Below are positions 9,107-17,660 of a stretch of 64,000 nucleotides of DNA, one piece after another (the stretch's first letter is position 1; each line of letters opens with the position of its first letter). Position numbers and translations under genes: made by a program. The stretch spans positions 1-64,000 of the forward strand of contig LUZT01000004.1 of the NCBI GenBank assembly GCA_001602925.1, given 5' to 3'. The stretch comes from Chlorobiales bacterium Clorobi_01 (GTDB lineage: Bacteria; Bacteroidota; Chlorobiia; Chlorobiales; Chlorobiaceae). The notes below the pieces were generated by a model. The model worked only from the letters and a program-made list of their open reading frames with translations. It searched no databases and was not told where the DNA came from.

Positions 9107-9246
9107 GGTTTTTACACACCAGCTCCGGGGTTGAGGGTTCTGTGGCAAGGTGAAGTCCCTGTTCTCATCGATACGAGCTTTTCCTGACGAGATCAGTCTC
9201 AAAGTTCAGGGGATAATTGAGCTGCGGATGCCGGTCATTTTACGTA

Positions 9247-11049
9247 TCAGGGATTCGCGGGCGGCAGTTTACTGTCGATCAGGGTTGCGGTGGCGTTGAT
9301 GTAGCCGATGTGGCTGAAAGCCTGTGGGAAGTTGCCCAGCATCTCCTTGCTGTATGGGTCATACTCTTCCGAAAACAGTCCGAGATCGTTGGCAGCAGCC
9401 ATCGTTATACTGAGCAGCTTTTCGGCTTCAGCGATCTTTCCTGACAAGGCGAGGCACTCAATCATCCAGAAATTGCAGAGCAGAAAGCCGCCCTCATCTC
9501 CTTCGAGTCCGTCATCTATGCGGTAGCGTCTGACGAATCCATTGTCCATGAGATGCGTCTGGCAGGCTTCGATTGTGCCCTGGATGCGTTGGTCGGTTAC
9601 GGGCAGAAAGTTGACGAGTGGCATGATCAGGAGGCTGGCGTCGAGAATCTCCGTGTCGAAACGCTGGACGAAGGCGTTGAGCTTCGCACTGAATCCGCGG
9701 CTGAGCACTTCGTTTTTGATCTCCTCCCGCTCGCACTCCCAGCGTTCGAGCGGTGCGTCGAGTCCGAACTTGCGGGCGATGGTGATGCCGCGGTCGAGCG
9801 CCACCCAGCACATCACCTTCGAATAAACGAAATGGTACGGACCGTTGCGCACCTCCCAGATGCCGTCGTCTGGTTTGCGCCAGTTTTCGATGGCCATTTC
9901 GCAAATATCCCTGAAAAATGACCAGAGCGTGGCGTCGATACTGCCCGCATACTCCGAAAGCCGGAGTGCGGCGTCCATGATTTCTCCGTAGATGTCCCAC
10001 TGTTGCTGGCTGCGCGCGGCGTTGCCGGTTCTGACCGGTCTGGAGTGCCGGTATCCGTCAAGATGATCCAGATGCGTCTCCTGCAGCGGCTCTTCCCCGT
10101 GGATCGAATACATGATCATCAAGTCGCGGCTGCCGTTTTTCCGGTAGGTGTCGTGCAGCCAGCGGATGAACGTGTCCGCTTCGCTGGTGTGGCCGAGCGC
10201 GAAAAATGCCTTGAGGGTGAACGAGGCGTCCCTGATCCAGTTGAAGCGGTAGTCCCAGTTGCGTTCTCCGCCGATGCTTTCCGGCAGTGATGTCGTGGGG
10301 GCGGCAACGATGGCTCCGGTCGGCTGAAAGGTGAGCAGTTTGAGGGTCAGGAGCGAGCGATGCACGAGCGGCGTGAACTGGCCGAGCCAGACGCAGTGCT
10401 TTCCTATGCAGGTGCGCACCCACTCTTCCCACCAGGTTCTGGTCGATTTGAACGGGCAGGGGAGCTGTTTCTCCGGATCGAACTGGCCACAGATCAGATC
10501 GAAGTGCGCGGACTCTCCCGCTTGCAGGGAGAAAGAGAGCGTCAAGGTGCCGGTGCCGATTCCTTCGGTGCTGAAGTCGCGCAGGGTGTGCAGGAACGAC
10601 AGCGGGGGATTGGCCGGGTTGATCGTGAAGCTGCCGTCTTTTTCGGCGATCACGCATTCGTCGAGTCCGTAGCCGGGGCGCGGCTCAATCGTCAGCGTGA
10701 ACTCCATATGGCCTTGATCGACGCGAATGCAGCGGTGGATGCCCTGGGGGCGTTCGTGAAACTGGCCTTCCCCAAGCGGCATGAAGTCATAGAGCGCCGC
10801 TTTGCTGTTATCGGTTGTGAATGAGGTGCAAAGAATGCAGGTGTCCGGCAGGTACTCCCGCTTGGAAGAAAAAGCTTCGGCGGGTTTCAGACTGAAATAT
10901 CCGCCTTTTCGTTCATCAAGCAGGGCCGCGAATACGGTTGGTGAGTCGAAATAGGGCAGCGAACAATAATCGATCGAGCCATTCGAGCTGACCAGGGCGG
11001 CAGTTCGCATGTCGCCGATCACGCCGTAATCCGAAATATTGCGATACAT
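9247..11049 (-). CDS. Glycoside hydrolase family 15 protein (glucoamylase/trehalase-like)
   Basis: A 600-residue protein with the two-part GH15 architecture: an N-terminal beta-sandwich (about 1-220, starting YRNISDYGVIGDMRTAALVSSNGSIDY) and an alpha/alpha barrel (about 240-590) with the conserved GGERNWDYRFNWIRDASF and GDEGGFLLCNFWMIE segments. GH15 enzymes release glucose from alpha-linked glucans or trehalose. This soluble form has no signal peptide, so a cytoplasmic role in glycogen or trehalose turnover is likely, and it may act with the GH65 and HAD genes at 55-60 kb. The exact substrate is unknown. Confidence 0.9.
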   Translation of the reverse strand: MYRNISDYGVIGDMRTAALVSSNGSIDYCSLPYFDSPTVFAALLDERKGGYFSLKPAEAFSSKREYLPDTCILCTSFTTDNSKAALYDFMPLGEGQFHERPQGIHRCIRVDQGHMEFTLTIEPRPGYGLDECVIAEKDGSFTINPANPPLSFLHTLRDFSTEGIGTGTLTLSFSLQAGESAHFDLICGQFDPEKQLPCPFKSTRTWWEEWVRTCIGKHCVWLGQFTPLVHRSLLTLKLLTFQPTGAIVAAPTTSLPESIGGERNWDYRFNWIRDASFTLKAFFALGHTSEADTFIRWLHDTYRKNGSRDLMIMYSIHGEEPLQETHLDHLDGYRHSRPVRTGNAARSQQQWDIYGEIMDAALRLSEYAGSIDATLWSFFRDICEMAIENWRKPDDGIWEVRNGPYHFVYSKVMCWVALDRGITIARKFGLDAPLERWECEREEIKNEVLSRGFSAKLNAFVQRFDTEILDASLLIMPLVNFLPVTDQRIQGTIEACQTHLMDNGFVRRYRIDDGLEGDEGGFLLCNFWMIECLALSGKIAEAEKLLSITMAAANDLGLFSEEYDPYSKEMLGNFPQAFSHIGYINATATLIDSKLPPANP

Positions 11050-11226
11050 GGTATAAGATGAAGTTCAACATGGCGTTTCAGGCAATAACCGCATAATGCT
11101 TTATGTGGTTCAGGCAGAGATCGGTAATGGGGCAAAGACGGAGGCGAACTCGCACTCGCACCACTGAGCTGTAACACTTGGATCTAGGGTTCTCGAAACC
11201 TGAACTGAACCAATGAGGTTACACGC

Positions 11227-11362
11227 ATGAAAACCAAGCGATTTACTACCGAACAGATCATCGGAATTTTGAAGGACGCTGACAATGGCATGCCGATCAA
11301 AGAGCTGTGCCGTAAGCACGGCATGAGTGATGTGGCCGTATACAACTGGAAAGCCAGAATGG
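11227..11362 (+). pseudogene. IS3 transposase OrfA fragment
   Basis: The translation begins MKTKRFTTEQIIGILKDAD and continues to about residue 44 (VAVYNWKAR), which is the helix-turn-helix DNA-binding domain typical of IS407/IS3 OrfA. After that the sequence jumps directly into OrfB-like sequence in another frame. The rest of OrfA, including the leucine-zipper part, is therefore deleted. Confidence 0.8.
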
Positions 11363-11365
11363 GTG

Positions 11366-11844
11366 AATCAGCGCTGGGCGATGGACTTCATGAACGACAA
11401 TCCGGTTGCTCAACATACTGGAAGTGTTTGCCAAGGAGAGCCTGATCATGGTCGTTGATACGTCAATCAATGGGAAACGCGTCAGTCAGGCCCTTGACTA
11501 CCTTGGCAGGATACGTGGCTTTCCGGAAGTAATCGGCGTTGATAACGGGTCGGAGTTTATCGGAAAAATGCTGGACAATCGGGCTTGGAAACACGGGGTG
11601 AAGCTTGATTTCAGCAGGCCGGGCAAGCCGGTTGAGAATGCTTTCATCGAAAGCTTCAATCGGGGTGTAAGAAATGAATGTCGGAACGATAACTGGTTTC
11701 TGAGCTTAAACCATGCGTAGAAGCTTATCGAAGAGCGTTGAAATGATTATAACAACGTCAGACCGTACAGTGCACGATGGTTTTGCAGCAGCACAATTTG
11801 CCGCTTATCGGCAGGATTTTTCTCTAAGTCTGGTATTACAGTGA
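11366..11844 (+). pseudogene. IS3 transposase OrfB remnant (rve/DDE integrase core)
   Basis: Spread over shifted frames are all three acidic blocks of the DDE integrase core: QRWAMDF (11366 on), VDNGSEF and NAFIESFNRGVRNE. A frameshift of a few bases lies after MNDN (around 11400). A stop (TGA) replaces the usual Trp in the KLIEExRNDYNNVRP motif near 11740, and a further shift precedes the C-terminal AAAQFAAYRQDFSLSLVLQ, which ends at TGA 11842-11844. The N-terminal half of OrfB is missing. It is a non-functional remnant. Confidence 0.8.
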
Positions 11845-11870
11845 AGGGGGTAAATTCGGATGGAGCTCTG

Positions 11871-11944
11871 ATGGCTTTTCTATACGCATTCTCCGGTGCT
11901 TGTGGAGCGGTTGTTGACAGATGTTCTTCTAAAGTAGTCGACAT
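11871..11944 (-). pseudogene. Short N-terminal reading-frame fragment truncated by the IS3 remnant
   Basis: On the minus strand an ATG at 11942-11944 opens a frame reading MSTTLEEHLSTTAPQAPENA and a few more residues, up to the likely right end of the IS element. Beyond that the frame reads IS sequence. It lies 309 nt downstream of the sensor kinase gene on the same strand, so it could be what is left of a gene next to that operon. I see no ribosome binding site and recognise no family. Confidence 0.25.
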
Positions 11945-12252
11945 GATGCTAACAGAAAATGCTCTTGCTTCCGTTCGTGTTATTTGAAAAGTATAGTAAA
12001 CAGTGAGCGGACTACTTTTTCTCAAGGGGGTTCCAAGCGATACTACATAAAAAAAACAAAAGGGGAGCGACGGTGTTATGATGGTGTAAATGCACCCTGC
12101 TTCATGCGTTGAAATCAGATATGCTTGGTTCCGGCTGCTCTGCAGAAAGGTGATTTAGCTTGCCATATAAAACGTGGGCAGCGTCTTGGGGGAAAAGGTC
12201 GAAGTGAAGATAGTCCACTATTTTGCTGTGATCTTCAGCACATGTTTCTCAT

Positions 12253-14367
12253 TTATGCTGCTGGCGTATTTACCTTGAGCATGGAGGTAACTTTTTGCAA
12301 AAAAGGCTTGAGCTTGACCGGTTTCAAGAGGCTATCGTTGATGCCGCTTTCTTTGGCAAGTTTCAGCGTTGCATTGTCCAGATTGCCACTCAGCCCGAGT
12401 ATCGGTATGTCGCGATAGGACGATGGCATCGCGCGAATGCGTTGGGCAGTCTCAAAACCGTCGAGAACCGGCATTCTCATGTCGATGACCAGCAGGTCGC
12501 AGGGCTGTGATTTCAAAATATTAAGCGCTTCGAGGCCGTTGGAAGCTTCGAAAATTGTGATGCCCAGCTTGTTGAGCATCAGCTTGATGACCCTGCGGTT
12601 GAAATCGAGATCGTCCGCTACCAGCACGGTCTTGCCCGATAGCGATTCCTTGAGTGTTTCCCTGGCCATCTCCAGCGAGCTTTTCATGGCGTTCAGCAGT
12701 TCAGGTAGTGCTGGCGGCATGATAATGACGGACGCGACACCATTGATGGTGTCGACCGGGGGAAGGGGCGAGAAGCTGCAACCGACAACGGGAATATTCC
12801 GGTCTTTGTTTTTGACGATGTTTCCAAGTTTTGCTGTTCCAGCCGGCGGAGGACTGATATCAGAAAGAACAAGGTCGTAGTGGTTTGCTGCGAGCATTTC
12901 AAGGGCCTTGTTGTTATCCTCGGCGTTATCCAGACCGATTTTCAGCGGCATGAGCTGTTGACGGATCGATGGCACATATGCTTCGGGAATGGCAGCCATG
13001 AGTACGTTTTTCCCTGCCAAGAAAGGTGTGTATTCCGCATAGAGGCTCGATTCGAATTTGTTGATTGTTGCCTTGTCGAGAACCGGGAATTCCAGAGTGA
13101 ACTCCGTGAATATGCCCACTTCTGATTTGCAGGAGATTTGTCCCTTGAAAGATTTCATCACCCTTTGGCAGAACGCCAGACCAAGCCCTGTGCCGTCTTT
13201 CTTGCCCGAAGTGAAGAAAGGCTCGAAGATTCTTGGAAGGATGTTCGGCGGAATTCCCGGGCCGTTATCACGGATGAGAATTCTGTTGACTGATTCCCCT
13301 CGCTGGATTGTGACCGCGAGGCGCCCGTCAGGCACCTGCTGAAGAATCTGCAGGGCGTTTTCCAGCAGATTGTAAAACAGCAGGATGTAATTGTTCTCTT
13401 CGCCAAGGAATATAAAATCTTCTCCCGGGCTAAGATGAATCTTTTGTCGTTCGTGTTCTGAGGCATAGCCATACTCTTCTATGGCTTTTCGGGTTATTGT
13501 CGTTGCTGACAGGCAAGTCAGTTCCTCCTTCGAGACATCGGCGTTTCTGAAATTGCCAAGTGTTACGGTAATAACCTGAAGGCCACGGTTTATTGCCATC
13601 TGTGCCTGGATTGCCCGCTTTTGGATCGTTTCAATATTCTTTTTAGGAAGCGATGCGTAATCATTTTCGGTGCTGCTTAGTGGCAACTCCAGCAGGATTT
13701 CGTCAAGATTTTGGCGCACCTGTGAGAGTGGATTGCGCATCTCATGGGCGATACTGCCTGCGAGGGCTTCAAGAGCGCGATACTTTTCTTCCGCTTTTTT
13801 TCTTTCGAGTTCTTTAAGGGTGTTCCAGTTACCGAAGCTGAAAATATATCCGGCGACGATGGAAAAGCTTATGACAATCGAATAGAGCAGAATATTAAAG
13901 GTCGGATTGAGTGGTACATAGGGAACTGACAGATTGTGAAAGAGGATTGCGCCCAATACGCCGGCAAGTAAATCGAACATGAACAACAACCAGTTTGGCA
14001 CAAACATCATCAGTACGAATACCATGAATATTTCCCAGTAGAGCCAGAGCTCATGAAAATTGTTCATGAGAAGGTTCACCGTGAAAGTGAACGGCAGGAT
14101 GATAATCAGGAGGGTATGCCAGAAGTAAGGAAAATAGGGGGAAAAAGACTCGGGTAGACGGTGCATGAAGATGAGGCTTATGCACAACAGGGTGGCAACC
14201 ATTCGGAGCCAGAAGTTTTCATAGGGCAGATGGAAGCCGTATTTGAAAACCAAATAAAAAAAAATATTAGCGAATGCCCCCAGTATGCCTGATACCATAG
14301 CATCTGAACGGGAAACTAACGTTCCTTCCCTTAGGTATTCAGTTAACTGCTCAATGAGTTTTTTCAA
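12253..14367 (-). CDS. CqsS/LqsS-like membrane hybrid sensor histidine kinase
   Basis: A 704-residue sensor. Residues about 24-180 form six or seven membrane helices with an NFWLRM...LPESFSPYF...LMNNFHELW pattern that closely resembles Vibrio CqsS, the receptor of the autoinducer CAI-1 (comparison from memory). The HisKA site is SIAHEMRNPLS (His208). The ATPase has N-box NLLENA (Asn337), DNGPGI (367-372) and GTGLGL (392-397). A degenerate receiver-like segment (about 455-560) precedes a canonical receiver (580-697) with acidic pair Asp585/586, phospho-acceptor Asp629 and Lys682. There is no DNA-binding output domain, so phosphate must pass to a phosphotransfer protein elsewhere. The start overlaps the stop of the upstream oxidoreductase by 4 nt. 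Confidence 0.88.
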   Translation of the reverse strand: MKKLIEQLTEYLREGTLVSRSDAMVSGILGAFANIFFYLVFKYGFHLPYENFWLRMVATLLCISLIFMHRLPESFSPYFPYFWHTLLIIILPFTFTVNLLMNNFHELWLYWEIFMVFVLMMFVPNWLLFMFDLLAGVLGAILFHNLSVPYVPLNPTFNILLYSIVISFSIVAGYIFSFGNWNTLKELERKKAEEKYRALEALAGSIAHEMRNPLSQVRQNLDEILLELPLSSTENDYASLPKKNIETIQKRAIQAQMAINRGLQVITVTLGNFRNADVSKEELTCLSATTITRKAIEEYGYASEHERQKIHLSPGEDFIFLGEENNYILLFYNLLENALQILQQVPDGRLAVTIQRGESVNRILIRDNGPGIPPNILPRIFEPFFTSGKKDGTGLGLAFCQRVMKSFKGQISCKSEVGIFTEFTLEFPVLDKATINKFESSLYAEYTPFLAGKNVLMAAIPEAYVPSIRQQLMPLKIGLDNAEDNNKALEMLAANHYDLVLSDISPPPAGTAKLGNIVKNKDRNIPVVGCSFSPLPPVDTINGVASVIIMPPALPELLNAMKSSLEMARETLKESLSGKTVLVADDLDFNRRVIKLMLNKLGITIFEASNGLEALNILKSQPCDLLVIDMRMPVLDGFETAQRIRAMPSSYRDIPILGLSGNLDNATLKLAKESGINDSLLKPVKLKPFLQKVTSMLKVNTPAA

Positions 14368-15677
14368 GAACCATCTCCAATTACTTTTTCAACACATTCC
14401 TTGGCTGCTCTGAAGCAGGCTTCGATCGAGGCTCCGCGGCGATAATCACCGGTGATTCCCAAGCCGGATAGACGATTGACAAGGTGGTCTGTTTTTTCGA
14501 GAAGCAGATGGTGTTTCGGAGAATATGCGCATAAACCCTTTGGAAAATATCGGAATACAAAGGCCTCTTTAGGATTCTCTTTTATGTTAAAGTAAGGAGA
14601 TGCAATCTTTTCACCAAGCTTTATTACCTTTTCCGGCGAAGAGTGCTCAGAGATCGTCGTTCTTGAGGCTTTACCGCTGAAGGTATATCTGACAATATCC
14701 AGATCGTTAAGGCCATAGGCCCCTGCGTTGCTCAGTGGGGAATTACGTTCAAAAACCATTGCGCGACGGTTTTTGGGAAAGACCTCGTCACGATATTTTA
14801 CGATCGCTACGCTGACCGGGAAATAGCTGATCTTATTGAGCAGTCTGGAGGCTTCAGGCAGCTCATCCTGGAGCAATTCGGCCAGACTATATGCGGGCAG
14901 GGCTGAAATGATCCTGTCATAACTTCCGGTGCCTGATCCCGCGCTATTCAGATAGTTTATGCGAAATTTGTCCTGATCTTTCGCTATTGACGTGACTCTG
15001 TGGCCGGTCAATATCCTGAAAGATGACTCATGTCTGTGACTGGCAATGAATGTATCGAGCAGATCATACATTCCTACGGTGAGTTGTTCGAAACTGTCGA
15101 GGGCAAGGGCTAGGTTCGAACCGAAATTTCCAGGATAACACTCCTCAGGCTCGGCTCCATTCATCCGGATTGTTATTGGTCTTATCACCCTGTCGATACA
15201 ACGCTGGTTCAGATACCGGTCGAGTGTGAGATGATCAAAGTTCTCGCTCAGTGCTCGGAAATAGTCACTGCACAGAACCCCCTGACTCCGATCATTCAAA
15301 ATCGCCTGGATGTGGGGGTAGAGACGGGTTATCCCTTTTCTGAGGCCGCAAAGGCGGATGATTTTAATGAGATTGAGCCATGCGGAGCCTTCCCGACTGA
15401 TGGAGATGATGCGTCCGTTGATAAGCTGTGACGTGTTTATACCAAAATACTCAAATGCAGGATCTCCGTATGCTCTGGCGAATTCACGAAAAAGCAAGTA
15501 ATTGCGACCAATATTCTTGCCACCAAAATCTACCCTGCGTTCCTGCAGAAAATCACTGCCAGCTCTGCCACCAATTTGGTTTTCTGATTCAAAAATATCA
15601 ACGCTGACTTTTTGCTGCGCAAGGTAGAATGCAGCAGCAATACCTGATATTCCGCCCCCAATGATTGCTACATGCAT
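14364..15677 (-). CDS. FAD-dependent amine-oxidase/protoporphyrinogen-oxidase-like oxidoreductase
   Basis: The 437-residue protein opens with a Rossmann FAD/NAD fold, VAIIGGGISGIAAAFYLA (residues 3-20), followed by an acidic residue at the end of strand 2 (DIFESE) and GGRAGS. The C-terminus (LGITGDYRRGASIEACFRA) matches the FAD-closing segment of amine oxidases, phytoene desaturases and HemG/HemY-type enzymes. The substrate is unknown. It overlaps the AfsA-like gene upstream by 10 nt and the sensor kinase downstream by 4 nt, so all three are almost certainly co-translated. I infer that it modifies the product of the AfsA-like protein. Confidence 0.85.
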   Translation of the reverse strand: MHVAIIGGGISGIAAAFYLAQQKVSVDIFESENQIGGRAGSDFLQERRVDFGGKNIGRNYLLFREFARAYGDPAFEYFGINTSQLINGRIISISREGSAWLNLIKIIRLCGLRKGITRLYPHIQAILNDRSQGVLCSDYFRALSENFDHLTLDRYLNQRCIDRVIRPITIRMNGAEPEECYPGNFGSNLALALDSFEQLTVGMYDLLDTFIASHRHESSFRILTGHRVTSIAKDQDKFRINYLNSAGSGTGSYDRIISALPAYSLAELLQDELPEASRLLNKISYFPVSVAIVKYRDEVFPKNRRAMVFERNSPLSNAGAYGLNDLDIVRYTFSGKASRTTISEHSSPEKVIKLGEKIASPYFNIKENPKEAFVFRYFPKGLCAYSPKHHLLLEKTDHLVNRLSGLGITGDYRRGASIEACFRAAKECVEKVIGDGS

Positions 15678-16603
15678 TGCGTTGATACCATTGATTCATG
15701 CATTCTTTTGAGCTTCGAATCAAAATTGGTCTTATGTCTTTCTATAATTTTTTTCAGGCGTTGCTCTTTTTGCTCATAACGTTCAGCGTTGGTGCAAGCG
15801 AATCCTTTCAGAACGGTATCCGCACATAGTCTGCCCCATTGAAAGACCTGCATATAGATACAGGCTTCCGCATCGTCACTTGTTTCGCTTGATGTAAAAT
15901 TAGTGTAAGACCTGCATATTATAGGAGATTCCTGTTCAAGAAAATGGTAGAAACTCGTGTTGTAATTTAGCAGGGCAAGTTTTCCGTCAAGTGGTAATCC
16001 TTGATAGTGAGCGCTTGCAATTCCAGCCTGTCTCAATGCCTCGAGAATAAGTAGTCCTTGGACATGAGGTGACTGATGATCGAATTTCAGCTCCGCTGTT
16101 TCTGAAAATATATTGAAGTAACGCAGCCTGCCAGCTGTAAACGGTTCTGAGACAAGAACATTCGCTTCGGCATGTTTGTGAACCAGATTTTTCTGAATAA
16201 GAGCTGGTAGCGGGTCATTCGGGCTGAGGGCAATTGGACTGTTGATAAGACAGTTCAGGTCAAGCGGCAGTTTTTTCATGAGGTGCGCAGCCGTGTCAAT
16301 ACCGAATGGCGCATCATTGTTCCAACCCGATATAGCGATGGCCTCGAGTTTTTCGTAGAGACCCGGATGAATACGGCGATATTCCTGGGAAAGGAATGGT
16401 TGGCAAGCGTCACCAAGAAGACACTGGAAATCGCATGCTTCTTCGGGCGATTCGGCTATGAGCACCGACCGCTCTTCGGCAGAAAAAGGAAGGCTGTCAC
16501 CTTTGAGGAGCAGACAATAAGATGCTGTGTCGAGAACAACACAGCGGGAGCCATTCGCTGTTCCCGAGTGATGGTTTGTTTGCTGTGTCATACTGGCGCT
16601 CAT
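15668..16603 (-). CDS. AfsA-like hotdog-domain protein (candidate signal synthase)
   Basis: Residues about 139-232 match the AfsA hotdog domain: VHKHAEANVLVSEP, then PHVQGLLILEALRQAGI, SAHYQGLPLDG and a C-terminal strand. The family pattern keeps an (E)xxRQAG core (here Glu188, Arg191) and a VPL/LPL turn. AfsA of Streptomyces joins a beta-ketoacyl chain to dihydroxyacetone phosphate in gamma-butyrolactone autoinducer synthesis (established). The length (311 aa) fits AfsA, but only one clear repeat is seen; the N-terminal 130 residues are diverged. Its place as first gene of an operon ending in a CqsS-like receptor supports a role in making the signal. The start could also be the Met at codon 5. 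Confidence 0.72.
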   Translation of the reverse strand: MSASMTQQTNHHSGTANGSRCVVLDTASYCLLLKGDSLPFSAEERSVLIAESPEEACDFQCLLGDACQPFLSQEYRRIHPGLYEKLEAIAISGWNNDAPFGIDTAAHLMKKLPLDLNCLINSPIALSPNDPLPALIQKNLVHKHAEANVLVSEPFTAGRLRYFNIFSETAELKFDHQSPHVQGLLILEALRQAGIASAHYQGLPLDGKLALLNYNTSFYHFLEQESPIICRSYTNFTSSETSDDAEACIYMQVFQWGRLCADTVLKGFACTNAERYEQKEQRLKKIIERHKTNFDSKLKRMHESMVSTQCM

Positions 16604-16616
16604 GAAAAAAGCTTTT

Positions 16617-16715
16617 TCAATGGTTATGATGGCCGAGCGTTATATGCAAGTTCAACTTCTGCTTTTGTCCATCATGGTTGTCCAGAATTTTTTGTAATGT
16701 TTTCAGGACTTCCAT
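16617..16715 (-). CDS. Possible 32-aa ORF just upstream of the AfsA-like gene
   Basis: An ATG at 16713-16715 opens a frame reading MEVLKTLQKILDNHDGQKQK and ends in a His-rich tail (GHHNH) 13 nt before the AfsA-like start. The frame is open further upstream to a TGA near 16780 without another ATG, so it may instead be the relic of a longer gene. There is no clear ribosome binding site. It is either a leader peptide, a small cotranslated protein or chance. Confidence 0.2.
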   Translation of the reverse strand: MEVLKTLQKILDNHDGQKQKLNLHITLGHHNH

Positions 16716-17092
16716 GCTGACTTGTTCACGTGTGCTTGCAGCAGGGCTGCATCCAAGCGTTTCAGCATTACAATCAGAACCGGATGCTCACCTGATAACG
16801 AGTCAAGACAATTGTAAGGGACGCGGAAAATTGCTCCTCTTTTCATTACAATTAAAAACATTTAAAACCATCAATTGCCGACCAGAGCGTAGGTAAAATG
16901 CCTATTGTGTTTTACCTACCTATGTATATAAGGATTTTATCGGAAATTCACTATAGCTCACGGTTATATGGCTCAGTGCGTTACATTTTTTTTTCTGTAA
17001 GAGCTCGGGGTAGAACGAGCTATGAGTGTATTCATGTTGCCAGTGATCGCATATTGGCAATTACCGGCAACGCAGCTCATAAAATGGTTCAC
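16716..17092. other. AT-rich intergenic region upstream of the signal operon
   Basis: No convincing gene is present. The stretch is AT-rich, contains the perfect 10-bp inverted repeat at 16889-16919, and probably carries the promoter of the minus-strand AfsA-like operon. Short plus-strand frames (for example at 16898 and 17022) start in AT-rich sequence and have no family resemblance. Confidence 0.5.
16889..16919. promoter_or_regulatory. Perfect 10-bp inverted repeat, candidate operator
   Basis: GTAGGTAAAA (16889-16898) and TTTTACCTAC (16910-16919) are exact inverted copies separated by 11 nt. No U-tract follows on either strand, so it is not a typical terminator. It lies 286 bp before the AfsA-like start and could bind a dimeric regulator of that operon. 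This is inferred from symmetry only. Confidence 0.45.
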
Positions 17093-17557
17093 TTATGACA
17101 GGTTCCTTGGCACCTGCGACGAGTGGTGGTGGATGATTGGTCGTTCATACTCCAGATTTACGGCAAAGGTGAACCTGGAAGGAAAGGTCAGCAGAAGCTG
17201 GTCAACTTCGAACTCGAATGCGTAGGTTCCGCTCAGTATCCAGGCGCTTCCTCCCAGAAACTGTTTCTTGAGTGATTTCTCGTACAGCCGGACCTGCAGA
17301 TTGTCTCTGGTTGCGAGTTGTTCGAAGTAGTGGCGTATGCCTTCGGTTGTACTGACGGTATGAGGGGAAAAAGTCGGGATCAGCACCGCTTGTTCATGAT
17401 AGAGCTGCTCTACTTTTTCGATTTTTCCGGTGCATATTCCGGTTATCCATTCCGAAAGAACTTCTTCGGCATTCTGGTAGTGCATGGCAGGTGGCGTGCT
17501 GGTGGTTGATACTTCTGAAAGCAGGTTTTCTTGGCACGCCGTTGGCAGTGCAAACAA
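17093..17557 (-). CDS. SnoaL-like / CaMKII-association-domain protein, probably exported
   Basis: Residues about 30-150 resemble the SnoaL/DUF4440 (CaMKII association domain) cone fold: EEVLSEWITGICTGKIEKVEQLY, a conserved AVLIPTFSP turn, TTEGIRHYFEQL, and a final strand ending RPIIHHHSSQVP. The last motif is typical of the SgcJ/EcaC group. The annotated TTG start gives a short hydrophobic leader (LPTACQ); the frame is open further upstream with a more hydrophobic stretch, so the true start may be earlier and include a signal peptide. Its function is unknown; the fold usually binds small hydrophobic ligands. Confidence 0.65.
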   Translation of the reverse strand: MFALPTACQENLLSEVSTTSTPPAMHYQNAEEVLSEWITGICTGKIEKVEQLYHEQAVLIPTFSPHTVSTTEGIRHYFEQLATRDNLQVRLYEKSLKKQFLGGSAWILSGTYAFEFEVDQLLLTFPSRFTFAVNLEYERPIIHHHSSQVPRNLS

Positions 17558-17660
17558 GAAAACTGCCTGTCCGGCAAGATTCAGACGCTTCTGAGCAAGC
17601 CGGACGGGCTAAAGATAAGCATTTTTTTGTTTTGGTAAACCTTGGTTTGAACCAAGAAAA

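Larger units (their letters stand above)
11165..11870 (+). mobile_element. Decayed IS3-family insertion sequence (IS407-like)
   Basis: The segment holds remnants of both IS3-family transposase frames, in the order orfA then orfB. Likely ends are the imperfect inverted TGAGCT (11165-11170) and, on the other strand, AGAGCT (11864-11869). These ends are weak and I saw no convincing target-site duplication. OrfA is cut short, the centre is deleted, and orfB carries a frameshift and an in-frame stop, so the element cannot move on its own. It sits between the GH15 gene and the sensor-kinase operon, and its right end cuts a short minus-strand reading frame. Confidence 0.75.

Noticed and set aside
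11747-12025. 92-aa minus-strand frame taken as one gene
   Set aside because: Its 3' half reads IS3 sequence backwards; only the first part (from 11944) could be real, and that is listed as a fragment.
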